This document shows, piece by piece, positions 1 to 5,364 of a DNA stretch of 6,970 nt. The notes beneath the pieces were generated by a model. The model was not told where the DNA came from. It was given only the letters and a program-made list of their open reading frames with translations, and ran no database searches. How positions within the stretch are numbered: position 1 is the stretch's first letter; the number at the start of each line of letters is the position of its first letter. Both the position numbers and the translations under genes were made by a program. The DNA is from Candidatus Aenigmatarchaeota archaeon (lineage in GTDB: Archaea; Aenigmatarchaeota; Aenigmatarchaeia; QMZP01): the NCBI GenBank assembly GCA_016867675.1, contig VGIZ01000030.1, forward strand, positions 1 to 6,970. Direction: 5' to 3'.

Positions 1-480
1 CCTGTCCTGTATGCTCCTGAGCTCGCTGGTTGAGCCGAAGGTTATGGACTTGACCGTGCTTGTCGTGTAGTCGTATGTCACCCTTGCGACAGGATAGAAT
101 GTGACGGACAGGTCATTGGGCACGTCGTCGGCCTTCGGTGTCACGACCCACATGCAATTCCTTGTCTCGCCCGTTATGCCCTTGTCAGGCACGGCGGGGA
201 GCAGCTTTCCCTTGATTGCAGGGGTGCATTCCCCCCCACGGCTCCAGTCAATCCCTGTCAGCTCAACCTTCTTTATCACGCCGTCAACCGTGCCGGTGTT
301 CCTGACCTTCAGCTGCAGCTGCGCGCTCTCAGTGGAATATATCTGCGAGAAGTCAGGCTCGAACGCCTCTATGACTATGCCCTTGCCGCCAGCGACCGCG
401 CCGCCCAAACCGGGGATTGTGCAGCCTGACGCAAGAACAACTGCTATAACAGGCAATATCAGAAGGTATGCATGCCTCAT
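1..480 (-). CDS. Secreted lipoprotein, surface beta-domain family (3'-truncated by window edge)
   Basis: The minus-strand frame starts at ATG 480 and stays open for 160 codons to base 1, so the C-terminus lies outside the window. It begins MRHAYLLILP and has a hydrophobic core ending LASGC, a lipobox-like site with Cys20 as the probable lipidated residue. The mature part begins TIPGLGG, identical to the neighbour at 529-1560. Both then continue with a related beta-rich domain: a GIVIEAF / GVVITEF strand, an L.LK..N.G strand, the motif ELTGID, a Trp followed by a V/LT segment, then Y.YDY.TS and an EL-R-I helix. This resembles Ig-like/CARDB-type extracellular domains, which is an inference from pattern. 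Two Cys (in GGECTP and RNCMW) could form a disulfide. It is probably anchored outside the cytoplasmic membrane. No specific function is recognised. A TATA-like element lies about 31 nt upstream, so it may be transcribed separately from the preceding gene. Confidence 0.85.
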   Translation of the reverse strand, partial: MRHAYLLILPVIAVVLASGCTIPGLGGAVAGGKGIVIEAFEPDFSQIYSTESAQLQLKVRNTGTVDGVIKKVELTGIDWSRGGECTPAIKGKLLPAVPDKGITGETRNCMWVVTPKADDVPNDLSVTFYPVARVTYDYTTSTVKSITFGSTSELRSIQDR

Positions 481-505
481 GCTATCTTATGATTATTGAC
501 CACTT

Positions 506-516
506 ATGTTTATATT
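506..516 (-). promoter_or_regulatory. Putative TATA box for the lipoprotein gene starting at 480
   Basis: The 48-bp gap before the ATG at 480 contains an A/T-only core reading AAATATAAA on the minus strand, centred about 31 nt upstream of the ATG. Archaeal TATA boxes sit about 26 nt before the transcription start, so the leader would be only a few nucleotides. No clear Shine-Dalgarno sequence is present, which fits near-leaderless expression. The call rests on position and composition only. Confidence 0.4.
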
Positions 517-528
517 TGAGAACTGACC

Positions 529-1560
529 CTACCAGTAATAGCCGCTGATGCCGCCGTAGCCTGTTTCCTTGCCGAAGACCTGTATGGGCGTTGATGCCTC
601 AGCCTGGTACCTGTAGAAGACATCAACAATCAGCGGCCTCTCTTCCCTGTATGTCGGCAGCGTGTCAACGCTCAGCTCGCAGGTGATTGTGGCTTCCCTG
701 CCCTTCCACATCTCCTTGGTCACGATGCCTGTGCTGCAGTCGTCAGCGCCGCCAAAGCCGCCGCCGAGCGACCTGAAGCTTGTGCCCGCGGGCGGCGTCA
801 CCTTGACGCCGACAGGGTAGTTGACTATGTCACCGAAGTAGGTTGTTGCGAACGAGCCGCCGTAAAGGCCTGTGCCTGTTCCCGGCGGCACGACATAGCC
901 CCCGCCTGTGTTGGTTATCTTTATCTGGACAGGGAACAGGTTGTCATAGCCGAACTGCTGGGCGGCTGTCTTCTCGTAGTTGCCTGTGGTGACCTCTACT
1001 GTCAGCGGGCCTGATGAGACGGTTGAAGCGCCCACAGGCAGGCTGCCGCCGCTCTGCAGTATGCGCCTGAGCTCGTCAGCGTCGACTATCCATATCTTCC
1101 TCAGCGCGCTGGTCTTGTAATCATAGGAAAGCTTCGCTATGGCCGTGAACATCGGGTTCGTGCCCCTGGGCAGCGGCGGGGCAGTGAGCCTCCACTGCTT
1201 GGTCCTCTCTGTGCCTGGCGTGTTGGTTTCCCTGTCGTAGGGCAGCATCTCCCCGAACTCGCCTGTCGTGAAGCTGGTGCTCAGCAGCCCGCCCCACTGC
1301 GTTATGTCAATGCCTGTCAGCTCCGCCCTCACATTGTATGCCTTGACCTCGCCCTTGTTCTGCGCCTTGAGCATGAGCTCAACATACTCGCCTGACTGGA
1401 TGGAGGGGAAGTCAGAAGTGAATTCTGTTATGACAACGCCGTTGCCCAGCCCCGCCGTGCCCCCTCCGCCGAGGCCGGGGATGGTGCATCCTGATGCGGC
1501 TACCAGCACGGCTATCACAGGCAACGCCAGAAGCAATCTGTTGGGCTGCAAGCATGTCAC
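529..1560 (-). CDS. Secreted lipoprotein, two-domain surface protein, paralogue of both neighbours
   Basis: The product is 343 residues from GTG 1560. An N-terminal hydrophobic segment ends AASGC (Cys25), a lipobox, followed by TIPGLGGGG as in the gene at 1-480. A first beta-rich domain (about residues 40-170) carries NGVVITEF, ELTGID and SYDYKTS, ending in an ELRRIL helix. A second domain (about 185-330) carries FPVQIKITNTGGGYV, two Cys (275 and 294) and a closing VFYRYQAEASTPIQV strand pair. The same pattern, including the Cys pair, appears in the C-terminal half of the 1731-2879 product. The tail is Gly/Tyr-rich (GYGGISGYYW). The start is uncertain: TTG at 1551 has GGTGA five bases upstream and gives a signal peptide length closer to both paralogues. 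It lies 48 bp upstream of the gene starting at 480. Function is unknown; a surface or adhesion-type role is a guess. Confidence 0.85.
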   Translation of the reverse strand: MTCLQPNRLLLALPVIAVLVAASGCTIPGLGGGGTAGLGNGVVITEFTSDFPSIQSGEYVELMLKAQNKGEVKAYNVRAELTGIDITQWGGLLSTSFTTGEFGEMLPYDRETNTPGTERTKQWRLTAPPLPRGTNPMFTAIAKLSYDYKTSALRKIWIVDADELRRILQSGGSLPVGASTVSSGPLTVEVTTGNYEKTAAQQFGYDNLFPVQIKITNTGGGYVVPPGTGTGLYGGSFATTYFGDIVNYPVGVKVTPPAGTSFRSLGGGFGGADDCSTGIVTKEMWKGREATITCELSVDTLPTYREERPLIVDVFYRYQAEASTPIQVFGKETGYGGISGYYW

Positions 1561-1577
1561 CGTTTCTTTATCTTATA
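1549..1577 (-). promoter_or_regulatory. Alternative TTG start with GGTGA Shine-Dalgarno and upstream TATA-like element
   Basis: On the minus strand, GGTGA (1561-1557) matches the anti-Shine-Dalgarno core and lies 5 nt before TTG at 1551. An A/T-rich stretch TATAAGAT (about 1568-1575) is centred about 21 nt before that TTG, but only about 12 nt before GTG 1560. Starting at 1551 puts the LP of the signal peptide at residue 11, against residue 10 in both paralogues; starting at 1560 puts it at residue 14. These lines favour 1551, though GTG 1560 cannot be excluded. Confidence 0.4.
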
Positions 1578-1620
1578 CCAGATTGCAGAATGATTGAACA
1601 TTTAACTGTAATCTGGCAGC

Positions 1621-1662
1621 TATGAGAACGCTTGTTAAGTTCAACATCACTGCGTTCTCATA
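1621..1662. repeat. Perfect 11-bp inverted repeat in lipoprotein intergenic region
   Basis: TATGAGAACGC at 1621-1631 is exactly complementary to GCGTTCTCATA at 1652-1662, with a 20-nt spacer. The spacer holds a further 4-bp complementary pair (TGTT 1633-1636 and AACA 1643-1646). The element sits between the stop of the 1731-2879 gene and the start of the 529-1560 gene. It could be a 3' hairpin of the first, a leader hairpin of the second, or a dyad operator next to the AT-rich stretch at 1659-1672. No U-run follows in the minus direction, so a classical terminator is not supported. Confidence 0.6.
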
Positions 1663-1730
1663 TTAATTATATGACCATATTGCCTTATTAACTTTTTAAG
1701 GGTTGCGATGGGCGGATGTGGATATGGTTG

Positions 1731-2879
1731 TCAACCACAACCTTCCTCGCCCAAACAGGCGCCGCTTAGGCATTCGCTGCCACTCGCACATGGCTGGCCT
1801 GGACCCTTGAGTCCTGCCGCTGTTCCGCCTCTGCACTCGTCCGGCAGCGCAGTCAGCGCCTTGGGCTTCACAGTGACCTTGACGCTTGAGCGGAACTCGT
1901 AGCCGTAGCTTATCTTGAACTTCAGCGTCTTGGATATCTGCTTCTCAAAATCGTTCTTGAGTCTTTTGACCACGCACACGATCTTGGGCGACTCGCCCTT
2001 TATCAGCTCTATCATGCCGCCGCTGGGGGACAAGGTATTGCAGTTGCTTTTCGAGTCATTGCTGTCCAGCCCTGTCGTGTCTATTTTGCCTATCGGCGGG
2101 GTGCCCAGATTTATGCCTTCCAGAAGATTGACCCATGGTTTGTTGCCTTCGGATTTCAGGATGTTGGCCAGGAAGCCGTTGCCCTCGTTCTTGAGCTGGA
2201 AGCTTATGACGGTCTGCGGGTTTTCGTCGCTGACAGCGACAGGGTGCTTGTCCTCTATGCCGATGTAGCCCTTTATCGGCCCCTCGCCCACCGACCTTGT
2301 GGGCTGCGTCTCCTTGTATGTCCCTTCGGTCATCTGGCGCTGCATCTCCTCATACCTCAGCAGCGTTATCGTCGTCAGCCCCTCTGTCTCCTGGTAATAA
2401 CCCACTGAAACCTTCATCCCGTCGGCAGGACAGGTGGTGTCCAGCGCTATGCACTTGTCCGCTGTCAGGGTCCAGCTCACGCCCCTTGTCTCATAGGGCT
2501 GCAGCGTCATGGAGCAGCAGGTCTTTGACGAATCGCTGCAGCCTATCTGTGCGGACGTTCCCTGGCTGGTTGTCTGCCCGCATTCCTTGACAGGATCCTT
2601 GAACGTCCCCTCGCAATAATCGTAAAGATCAGCCGCAACGTCCTTTGCCTTCCTGCCCTGGTTCTGGACATAGGCCGTGACGCGGACCTGCTGGCCGGGG
2701 AAGACCGTGCTCGGCGTGGCTTCAAGGCTGCGTATGATGATGATGTCGTTGGTGTACTTGACCGTCGCAGGCCCGAAGAGCGTGCCAAGGAAGGGTATGC
2801 CTGAAAGGTCAAGCGAGGTGCAGCCTGAAACCACGATTACAGCGACCAGCGGCAGAACCAGCAGCAGCTTCCTGTCCAT
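1731..2879 (-). CDS. Secreted lipoprotein with two beta domains and Cys-rich C-terminal tail
   Basis: The product is 382 residues. The signal sequence MDRKLLLVLP is followed by a hydrophobic core ending VVSGC, with Cys20 as the probable lipidation site. Domain 1 (about 44-185) opens with IIIIRSLEATP and TAYVQNQGR, a CARDB-like strand pattern, and has a dense Cys insert (residues 89, 100, 114, 121, 122, 143, 150). It ends with a LLRYEEM helix matching the EL-R-I helix of the paralogues. Domain 2 (about 205-338) has ISFQLKNEGNGF, a Cys pair (280, 302) and the strand KFKISYGYEFRSSVKVTV, parallel to the second domain of the 529-1560 product. A C-terminal module (349-381) with five Cys contains CASGSECLSGAC, a small disulfide-knot pattern common in extracellular proteins. 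It is the first gene of the lipoprotein run, divergent from the pilin-like gene, and its ATG is preceded by a TATA-like box. Ligand or role is not recognisable. Confidence 0.88.
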   Translation of the reverse strand: MDRKLLLVLPLVAVIVVSGCTSLDLSGIPFLGTLFGPATVKYTNDIIIIRSLEATPSTVFPGQQVRVTAYVQNQGRKAKDVAADLYDYCEGTFKDPVKECGQTTSQGTSAQIGCSDSSKTCCSMTLQPYETRGVSWTLTADKCIALDTTCPADGMKVSVGYYQETEGLTTITLLRYEEMQRQMTEGTYKETQPTRSVGEGPIKGYIGIEDKHPVAVSDENPQTVISFQLKNEGNGFLANILKSEGNKPWVNLLEGINLGTPPIGKIDTTGLDSNDSKSNCNTLSPSGGMIELIKGESPKIVCVVKRLKNDFEKQISKTLKFKISYGYEFRSSVKVTVKPKALTALPDECRGGTAAGLKGPGQPCASGSECLSGACLGEEGCG

Positions 2880-2913
2880 AGTATTAATTACTCGTCTAAG
2901 ATATTAATAATGT
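2880..2913. promoter_or_regulatory. Compact divergent promoter region with two opposed TATA-like boxes
   Basis: Only 34 bp separate the ATG of the minus-strand lipoprotein gene (2879) from the plus-strand ATG at 2914. TATTAATTA at 2882-2890 is centred about 28 nt upstream of ATG 2914. On the other strand, TATTAATAT (2909-2901) is centred about 26 nt upstream of ATG 2879. Each box lies next to the opposite gene's start, the spacing expected for two leaderless archaeal transcripts. No Shine-Dalgarno sequence is seen for either gene. Confidence 0.5.
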
Positions 2914-3420
2914 ATGATTATGAAGGGCCAGATGATTTTTGAGTTCGTGGTCGCCACGCTGGTCTTCATAGTGATCGTCTTCTCTGTTGTGGCTATGCTT
3001 AACAGCACGGTCTCCTCGTTCACCAGCAATTACTACAGGAACCACATAAACGAGGAGGCCATGCGCGTCTCCGAGCTGTTGGTGCATTCGGTCGGCCAGT
3101 GGAATGTGGTTGGTGGAAGCGTCGCGCCAACGCTGATGGGGCTGCTCGGCTTGGCAGAGGAGTGGCCTGTGCTGGACGATGTGTCAGTCGGTTACCTTTC
3201 CGAATACTGCAAGAAGCCTGAGCAGAGGGAGAAAATGGTCAGGCTTCTGGGACTGGAGAGCAGGGGCGGGGCGCAGGGCTTCAGGATAGTGCTTTCAAAC
3301 GCCAGCCAGGTCATCATTGACTGCAGCACAGGGACTCCCTACCTTGAGCAGGGTTACGCCGAGAGGTTTGCCTATACCAGGGAGAGCGGGCTGGTCAGGC
3401 TCGGCGTCTATGTCTGGTAA
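2914..3420 (+). CDS. Pilin-like protein with archaeal class III (prepilin) signal peptide
   Basis: The product is 168 residues from ATG 2914, or 166 from the second ATG at 2920, which gives the more typical start MKGQMIFEF. KGQ at the N-terminus with Glu at +5 of the mature protein, followed by a roughly 20-residue hydrophobic stretch (VVATLVFIVIVFSVVAML), is the archaeal class III signal peptide pattern. Prepilin peptidase cuts between Gly and Gln. Such proteins assemble into, or associate with, type IV pilus-like surface filaments. The globular part has two Cys (in EYCKK and IIDCS) and ends GVYVW. A single copy with a sizeable C-terminal domain suggests a minor pilin or pseudopilin rather than a major filament subunit; this is inference. 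It is divergent from the lipoprotein cluster, so co-regulation is possible. No pilus ATPase or peptidase gene is in the window. Confidence 0.85.
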   Translation: MIMKGQMIFEFVVATLVFIVIVFSVVAMLNSTVSSFTSNYYRNHINEEAMRVSELLVHSVGQWNVVGGSVAPTLMGLLGLAEEWPVLDDVSVGYLSEYCKKPEQREKMVRLLGLESRGGAQGFRIVLSNASQVIIDCSTGTPYLEQGYAERFAYTRESGLVRLGVYVW

Positions 3421-3462
3421 AGGGGCTGTTCCTTGAAATAATCGTTCCGGACTCATGTAAAC

Positions 3463-3470
3463 TCTTTTTG
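3463..3470 (+). terminator. Possible T-run terminator after the pilin-like gene
   Basis: A pyrimidine-rich CTCTTTTTG with five consecutive T lies about 45 nt after the TAA of the pilin-like gene. Archaeal termination often uses short T-runs without a hairpin. The run is short and isolated, so this is weak. Confidence 0.25.
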
Positions 3471-3519
3471 CAGCGCACTTCATGCCAAAATCATGCATTC
3501 TGCCAACAGGTCGCTGCCA

Positions 3520-3675
3520 CAAACTATAGTGAGACCACTTAATAATCAAGGTTACAAGTGGTGCTCGTGAGCTGTTGCTCATGGCATGCCTGACAGCAAT
3601 CTGTTAGCAGCATCTCGCATATAGCGAAACAAGGAAATCTTAATAGGTGTTATTTCCTTGTTTCACTATAGTTTG
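3520..3675. repeat. Nested inverted-repeat element, possible MITE remnant or structured RNA
   Basis: A 13-bp sequence CAAACTATAGTGA at 3520-3532 recurs exactly inverted at 3663-3675, bounding a 156-bp segment. Part of each arm is the self-palindrome ACTATAGT. Just inside the left arm, 3531-3540 can pair with 3556-3566 (ACCACTT/AAGTGGT plus GAG/CTC with one bulged base). On the right is the 19-bp hairpin at 3620-3670, whose outer arm overlaps the 13-bp arm. No ORF of note is inside. Terminal inverted repeats around a short non-coding body resemble a miniature transposable element, but no clear target duplication flanks it. A structured non-coding RNA is the alternative. Confidence 0.4.
3620..3670 (-). 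terminator. 19-bp hairpin in the 3' region of the COG2403 gene
   Basis: Arms 3620-3638 and 3652-3670 are complementary over 19 positions with one exception, around a 13-nt loop. In plus-strand RNA the odd pair is C-A, a mismatch. In minus-strand RNA it is U-G, a wobble, so the helix is unbroken only in the minus transcript. That orientation fits a 3' untranslated hairpin about 33 nt beyond the stop at 3704. It could terminate transcription, protect the mRNA end, or be part of the larger repeat element. Confidence 0.5.
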
Positions 3676-3703
3676 AAAGTGTAAGAGCGGACTGCAGAAG
3701 ACG

Positions 3704-5066
3704 TCAATGACGTTTGGTGGAAGACCTCGCGAACCTTCTCACAACGGAGTGCAGCTCCTCCATGCTCCTGCTGTCCAGCTCGTAGCCTATGCGGACAACA
3801 GGCTTGCTGACCTTCAGCAGCCTCCTCAGGTCAATGGGCGTGGCGGAAATCACGACATCGCAATCAGCGCTGTTTATCGTCTGCCTGAGCTCGCCGACCT
3901 GGCGGCTGCTGTAGCCCATGGCAGGCAGGACATTGCCAATGTGCCTGAAATTTTCAAAAACCTTCCGTATTGAGCCGACGGCAAACGGCCTGGGGTCTAT
4001 CGCCGTGCAGCCGTGCCTCTGCGCGGCAATCATGCCCGCGCCGTATGCCATGCCGCCGTGCGTCAGCGTCGGCCCGTCCTCCACGACCAGCGCGCGCCTG
4101 CCCTCTATCGCCTTCGGGTCGCTTGCTGTTATCTCGGAATCAGCGTCAATTATCCTCGCAGCAGGGTTGTATTTCCTTGTGTTCGCGCGCACAGCCTCTA
4201 TGTTCTTCTCGTGCGCGCTCCTTTCCTTGTTTATCACCACTATGTCAGCCATGCGCAGGTTGGTCTCGCCGGGGTGGTATGTTATCTCGTGGCCGGGCCT
4301 GTGCGGGTCTGCTATGACAATCCTCAGCCCTGACCTGATGAACGGGAAGTCGTTGTTGCCGCCGTCAAAGACTATGATGTCAGCCTCCTTCTCCGCGGCA
4401 CGCAGTATCTTCTCGTAATCAACGCCTGCAAAGACCACGACTCCGGCGTCAATGAGCGGCTCATACTCCTCGCGCTCCTCTATGGTGCATTTCTGCTTGT
4501 CCAAATCCCCATATGTTTCAAAGCGCTGGCAGACCTGTCTTGACAGGTCGCCGTACGGCATGGGGTGCCTTATTGCGACAACCCTGTAACCCTCACCCTT
4601 GAGCACCCTGCAGATGGCGCGCGTGGTCTGGCTCTTGCCGCAGCCTGTGCGCACGGCAGTGACAGATATCACGGGCTTCCCCGGCTTCAGCATCGTTGAT
4701 TCCGGCCCCATGAGCCAGAAGTCCGCGCCGCAGGCAAGCGCCAGCGACGCCACGTGCATGACATGCATGTGGGGCAGGTCGCTGTAGGCAAGGACAACGA
4801 CACCCGCTTTGAATTTCTTTATCAGCGCAGGCAGCTGCTCCTCGGGGAATATTGGTATGCCCTTGGGGTAGAGCCTTCCTGCAAGCGCCCGTGGATAACG
4901 CCTGCCTGCTATCCCTGATATCTGCGCAGCCGTGAAGCAGGCGACATTGTAGTTCGGATTGCCGCGGAAGAACATGTTGAAGTTGTGGAATCAGGGAAAC
5001 ATCAGGCTACCCGGATGTTTTGTCCCTTCCAGCCGCTCCCATTATGATTACATTTCTTCTGCCCAT
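3704..5066 (-). CDS. COG2403 predicted GTPase / cyclic 2,3-diphosphoglycerate synthase family, gene split by a 31-nt BHB intron
   Basis: Exon 1 is 5066-5022 (15 codons, MGRRNVIIMGAAGRD) and exon 2 is 4990-3704 (FHNFNMFFRGN onward). Joined they encode 443 residues, close to the usual length of the family. The N-terminal VIIMGAAGRDFHNFN is the conserved opening of COG2403 proteins. Later come GRRYPRALAGRLYP (about 44-57), a P-loop-like TAVRTGCGKSQTTR (126-139), RHPMPYGD (about 156-163), VFDGGNNDFPF (222-232), VVINK (266-270, NKxD-like), EDGPTLTHGGMAYGAG (319-334) and a C-terminal Rossmann-like CDVVISATP segment (from 392). The characterised methanogen member cyclises 2,3-diphosphoglycerate with ATP (cpgS); whether this one does is unknown, as many members are annotated only as GTPase. 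Read without splicing, the frame hits TAG after 19 codons, and the longest downstream frame starts at ATG 4975. A TATA-like box 24 nt upstream suggests a leaderless mRNA. Confidence 0.88.
4991..5021 (-). other. Putative 31-nt archaeal mRNA intron with canonical bulge-helix-bulge motif
   Basis: The minus-strand RNA folds as follows. The outer exon-exon helix is UGGA (5031-5028) with UCCA (4989-4986). The central 4-bp helix is AGGG (5027-5024) with CCCU (4996-4993). The 5' bulge is ACA (5023-5021) and the 3' bulge is GAU (4992-4990). The inner intronic helix is AAACAUC (5020-5014) with GAUGUUU (5003-4997), around a 10-nt loop. All pairs are Watson-Crick. Cutting between bulge bases 2 and 3, as archaeal tRNA splicing endonuclease does, removes 5021-4991 exactly. 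Exons then join in phase 0 between the GAC (Asp) and TTC (Phe) codons of the family motif GRDFHNFN. The intron contains an in-frame TAG. RtcB-type ligation would be expected. Confidence 0.85.
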
Positions 5067-5364
5067 GCGCCTTTTTGTGGTTTTTTCTATAAAAAGTCAG
5101 GCTACTTCCCTGGCTTTGCGACAATACTCATCAATATCGCTAAAATCAGAGCTATGACCTTCCTGCTTCTCGAAAACTTATTGTCTGGGCTCGGATATAA
5201 GCGTGCAACGACAATTATTGTATGAATGGCATCTGCGCGATGTGAGAATTGATACGCAGATACCGTCGCAGATTGATATGTGCTAGACAACAACACCATT
5301 GGCGAATAAAGTGTAAGTATATATCAGGTGTTCCCCAAGGGATATTTAGTTTTGACGCAAAGCC
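5067..5364. other. 298-bp non-coding spacer between acetyl-CoA synthetase and the COG2403 gene
   Basis: This stretch is richer in A/T than the genes around it and holds no gene I can support. It contains the COG2403 promoter box near 5090. It also has a small dyad ATCTGCG (5231-5237) that can pair with CGCAGAT at 5255-5261 or 5267-5273, and the short palindrome ACAATTATTGT at 5211-5221. A TATATAT run at 5318-5324 (minus) lies about 22 nt upstream of an ATG at 5299. That ATG opens a 65-codon minus-strand frame to 5102 with a hydrophobic VIALILAILMSIVA near its end. Its codons (CAA, CGC, TTA, TCT) are unlike the neighbouring genes, so I regard it as probably non-coding. A short membrane peptide or an RNA gene remains possible. 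No tRNA-like arm pattern is visible. Confidence 0.5.
5087..5094 (-). promoter_or_regulatory. Putative TATA box for the split COG2403 gene
   Basis: TTTTATAG on the minus strand is centred about 24 nt before the exon 1 ATG at 5066, followed by an A-rich tract. Transcription would begin at or very near the ATG, giving a leaderless message. No convincing Shine-Dalgarno sequence precedes the ATG (AAAAAGGCGC only). The position independently supports 5066 as the true start, upstream of the intron. Confidence 0.5.

Noticed and set aside
1725..1737. Palindrome TGGTTG-T-CAACCA over the stop codon of the Cys-rich lipoprotein gene
   Set aside because: The arms are 6 bp with a single central base, too tight for an RNA hairpin. 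It arises partly from the GGTTGTGGTTGA coding end and is not followed by a U-run.
3295..3582. 95-codon minus-strand frame across the end of the pilin-like gene
   Set aside because: It overlaps a well-supported coding region antisense and extends into the inverted-repeat spacer. The translation shows no recognisable motif.
3918..4418. Long plus-strand frame opposite the COG2403 gene
   Set aside because: The minus-strand reading has clear family motifs throughout. The plus-strand frame is its antisense shadow, produced by codon bias.
4976..5066. Simple frameshift or pseudogene at the COG2403 N-terminus
   Set aside because: The rest of the gene is intact and conserved. The insert is exactly bounded by family residues on both sides, and it forms a complete 3-4-3 BHB whose predicted cuts restore the frame. 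A random indel would not be expected to do this.
4997..5105. Direct repeat TCAGGCTAC at 5002-5010 and 5097-5105, as if the intron were copied from the upstream spacer
   Set aside because: Only 9 nt match and the flanks differ. This is consistent with chance and too short to argue for an origin of the intron.
5221..5285. Possible tRNA or structured RNA in the spacer (ATCTGCG/CGCAGAT pairs)
   Set aside because: No T-arm (GTTCRA-like) sequence, acceptor pairing or cloverleaf spacing could be found on either strand. Only a short dyad with an extra copy of one arm is present.
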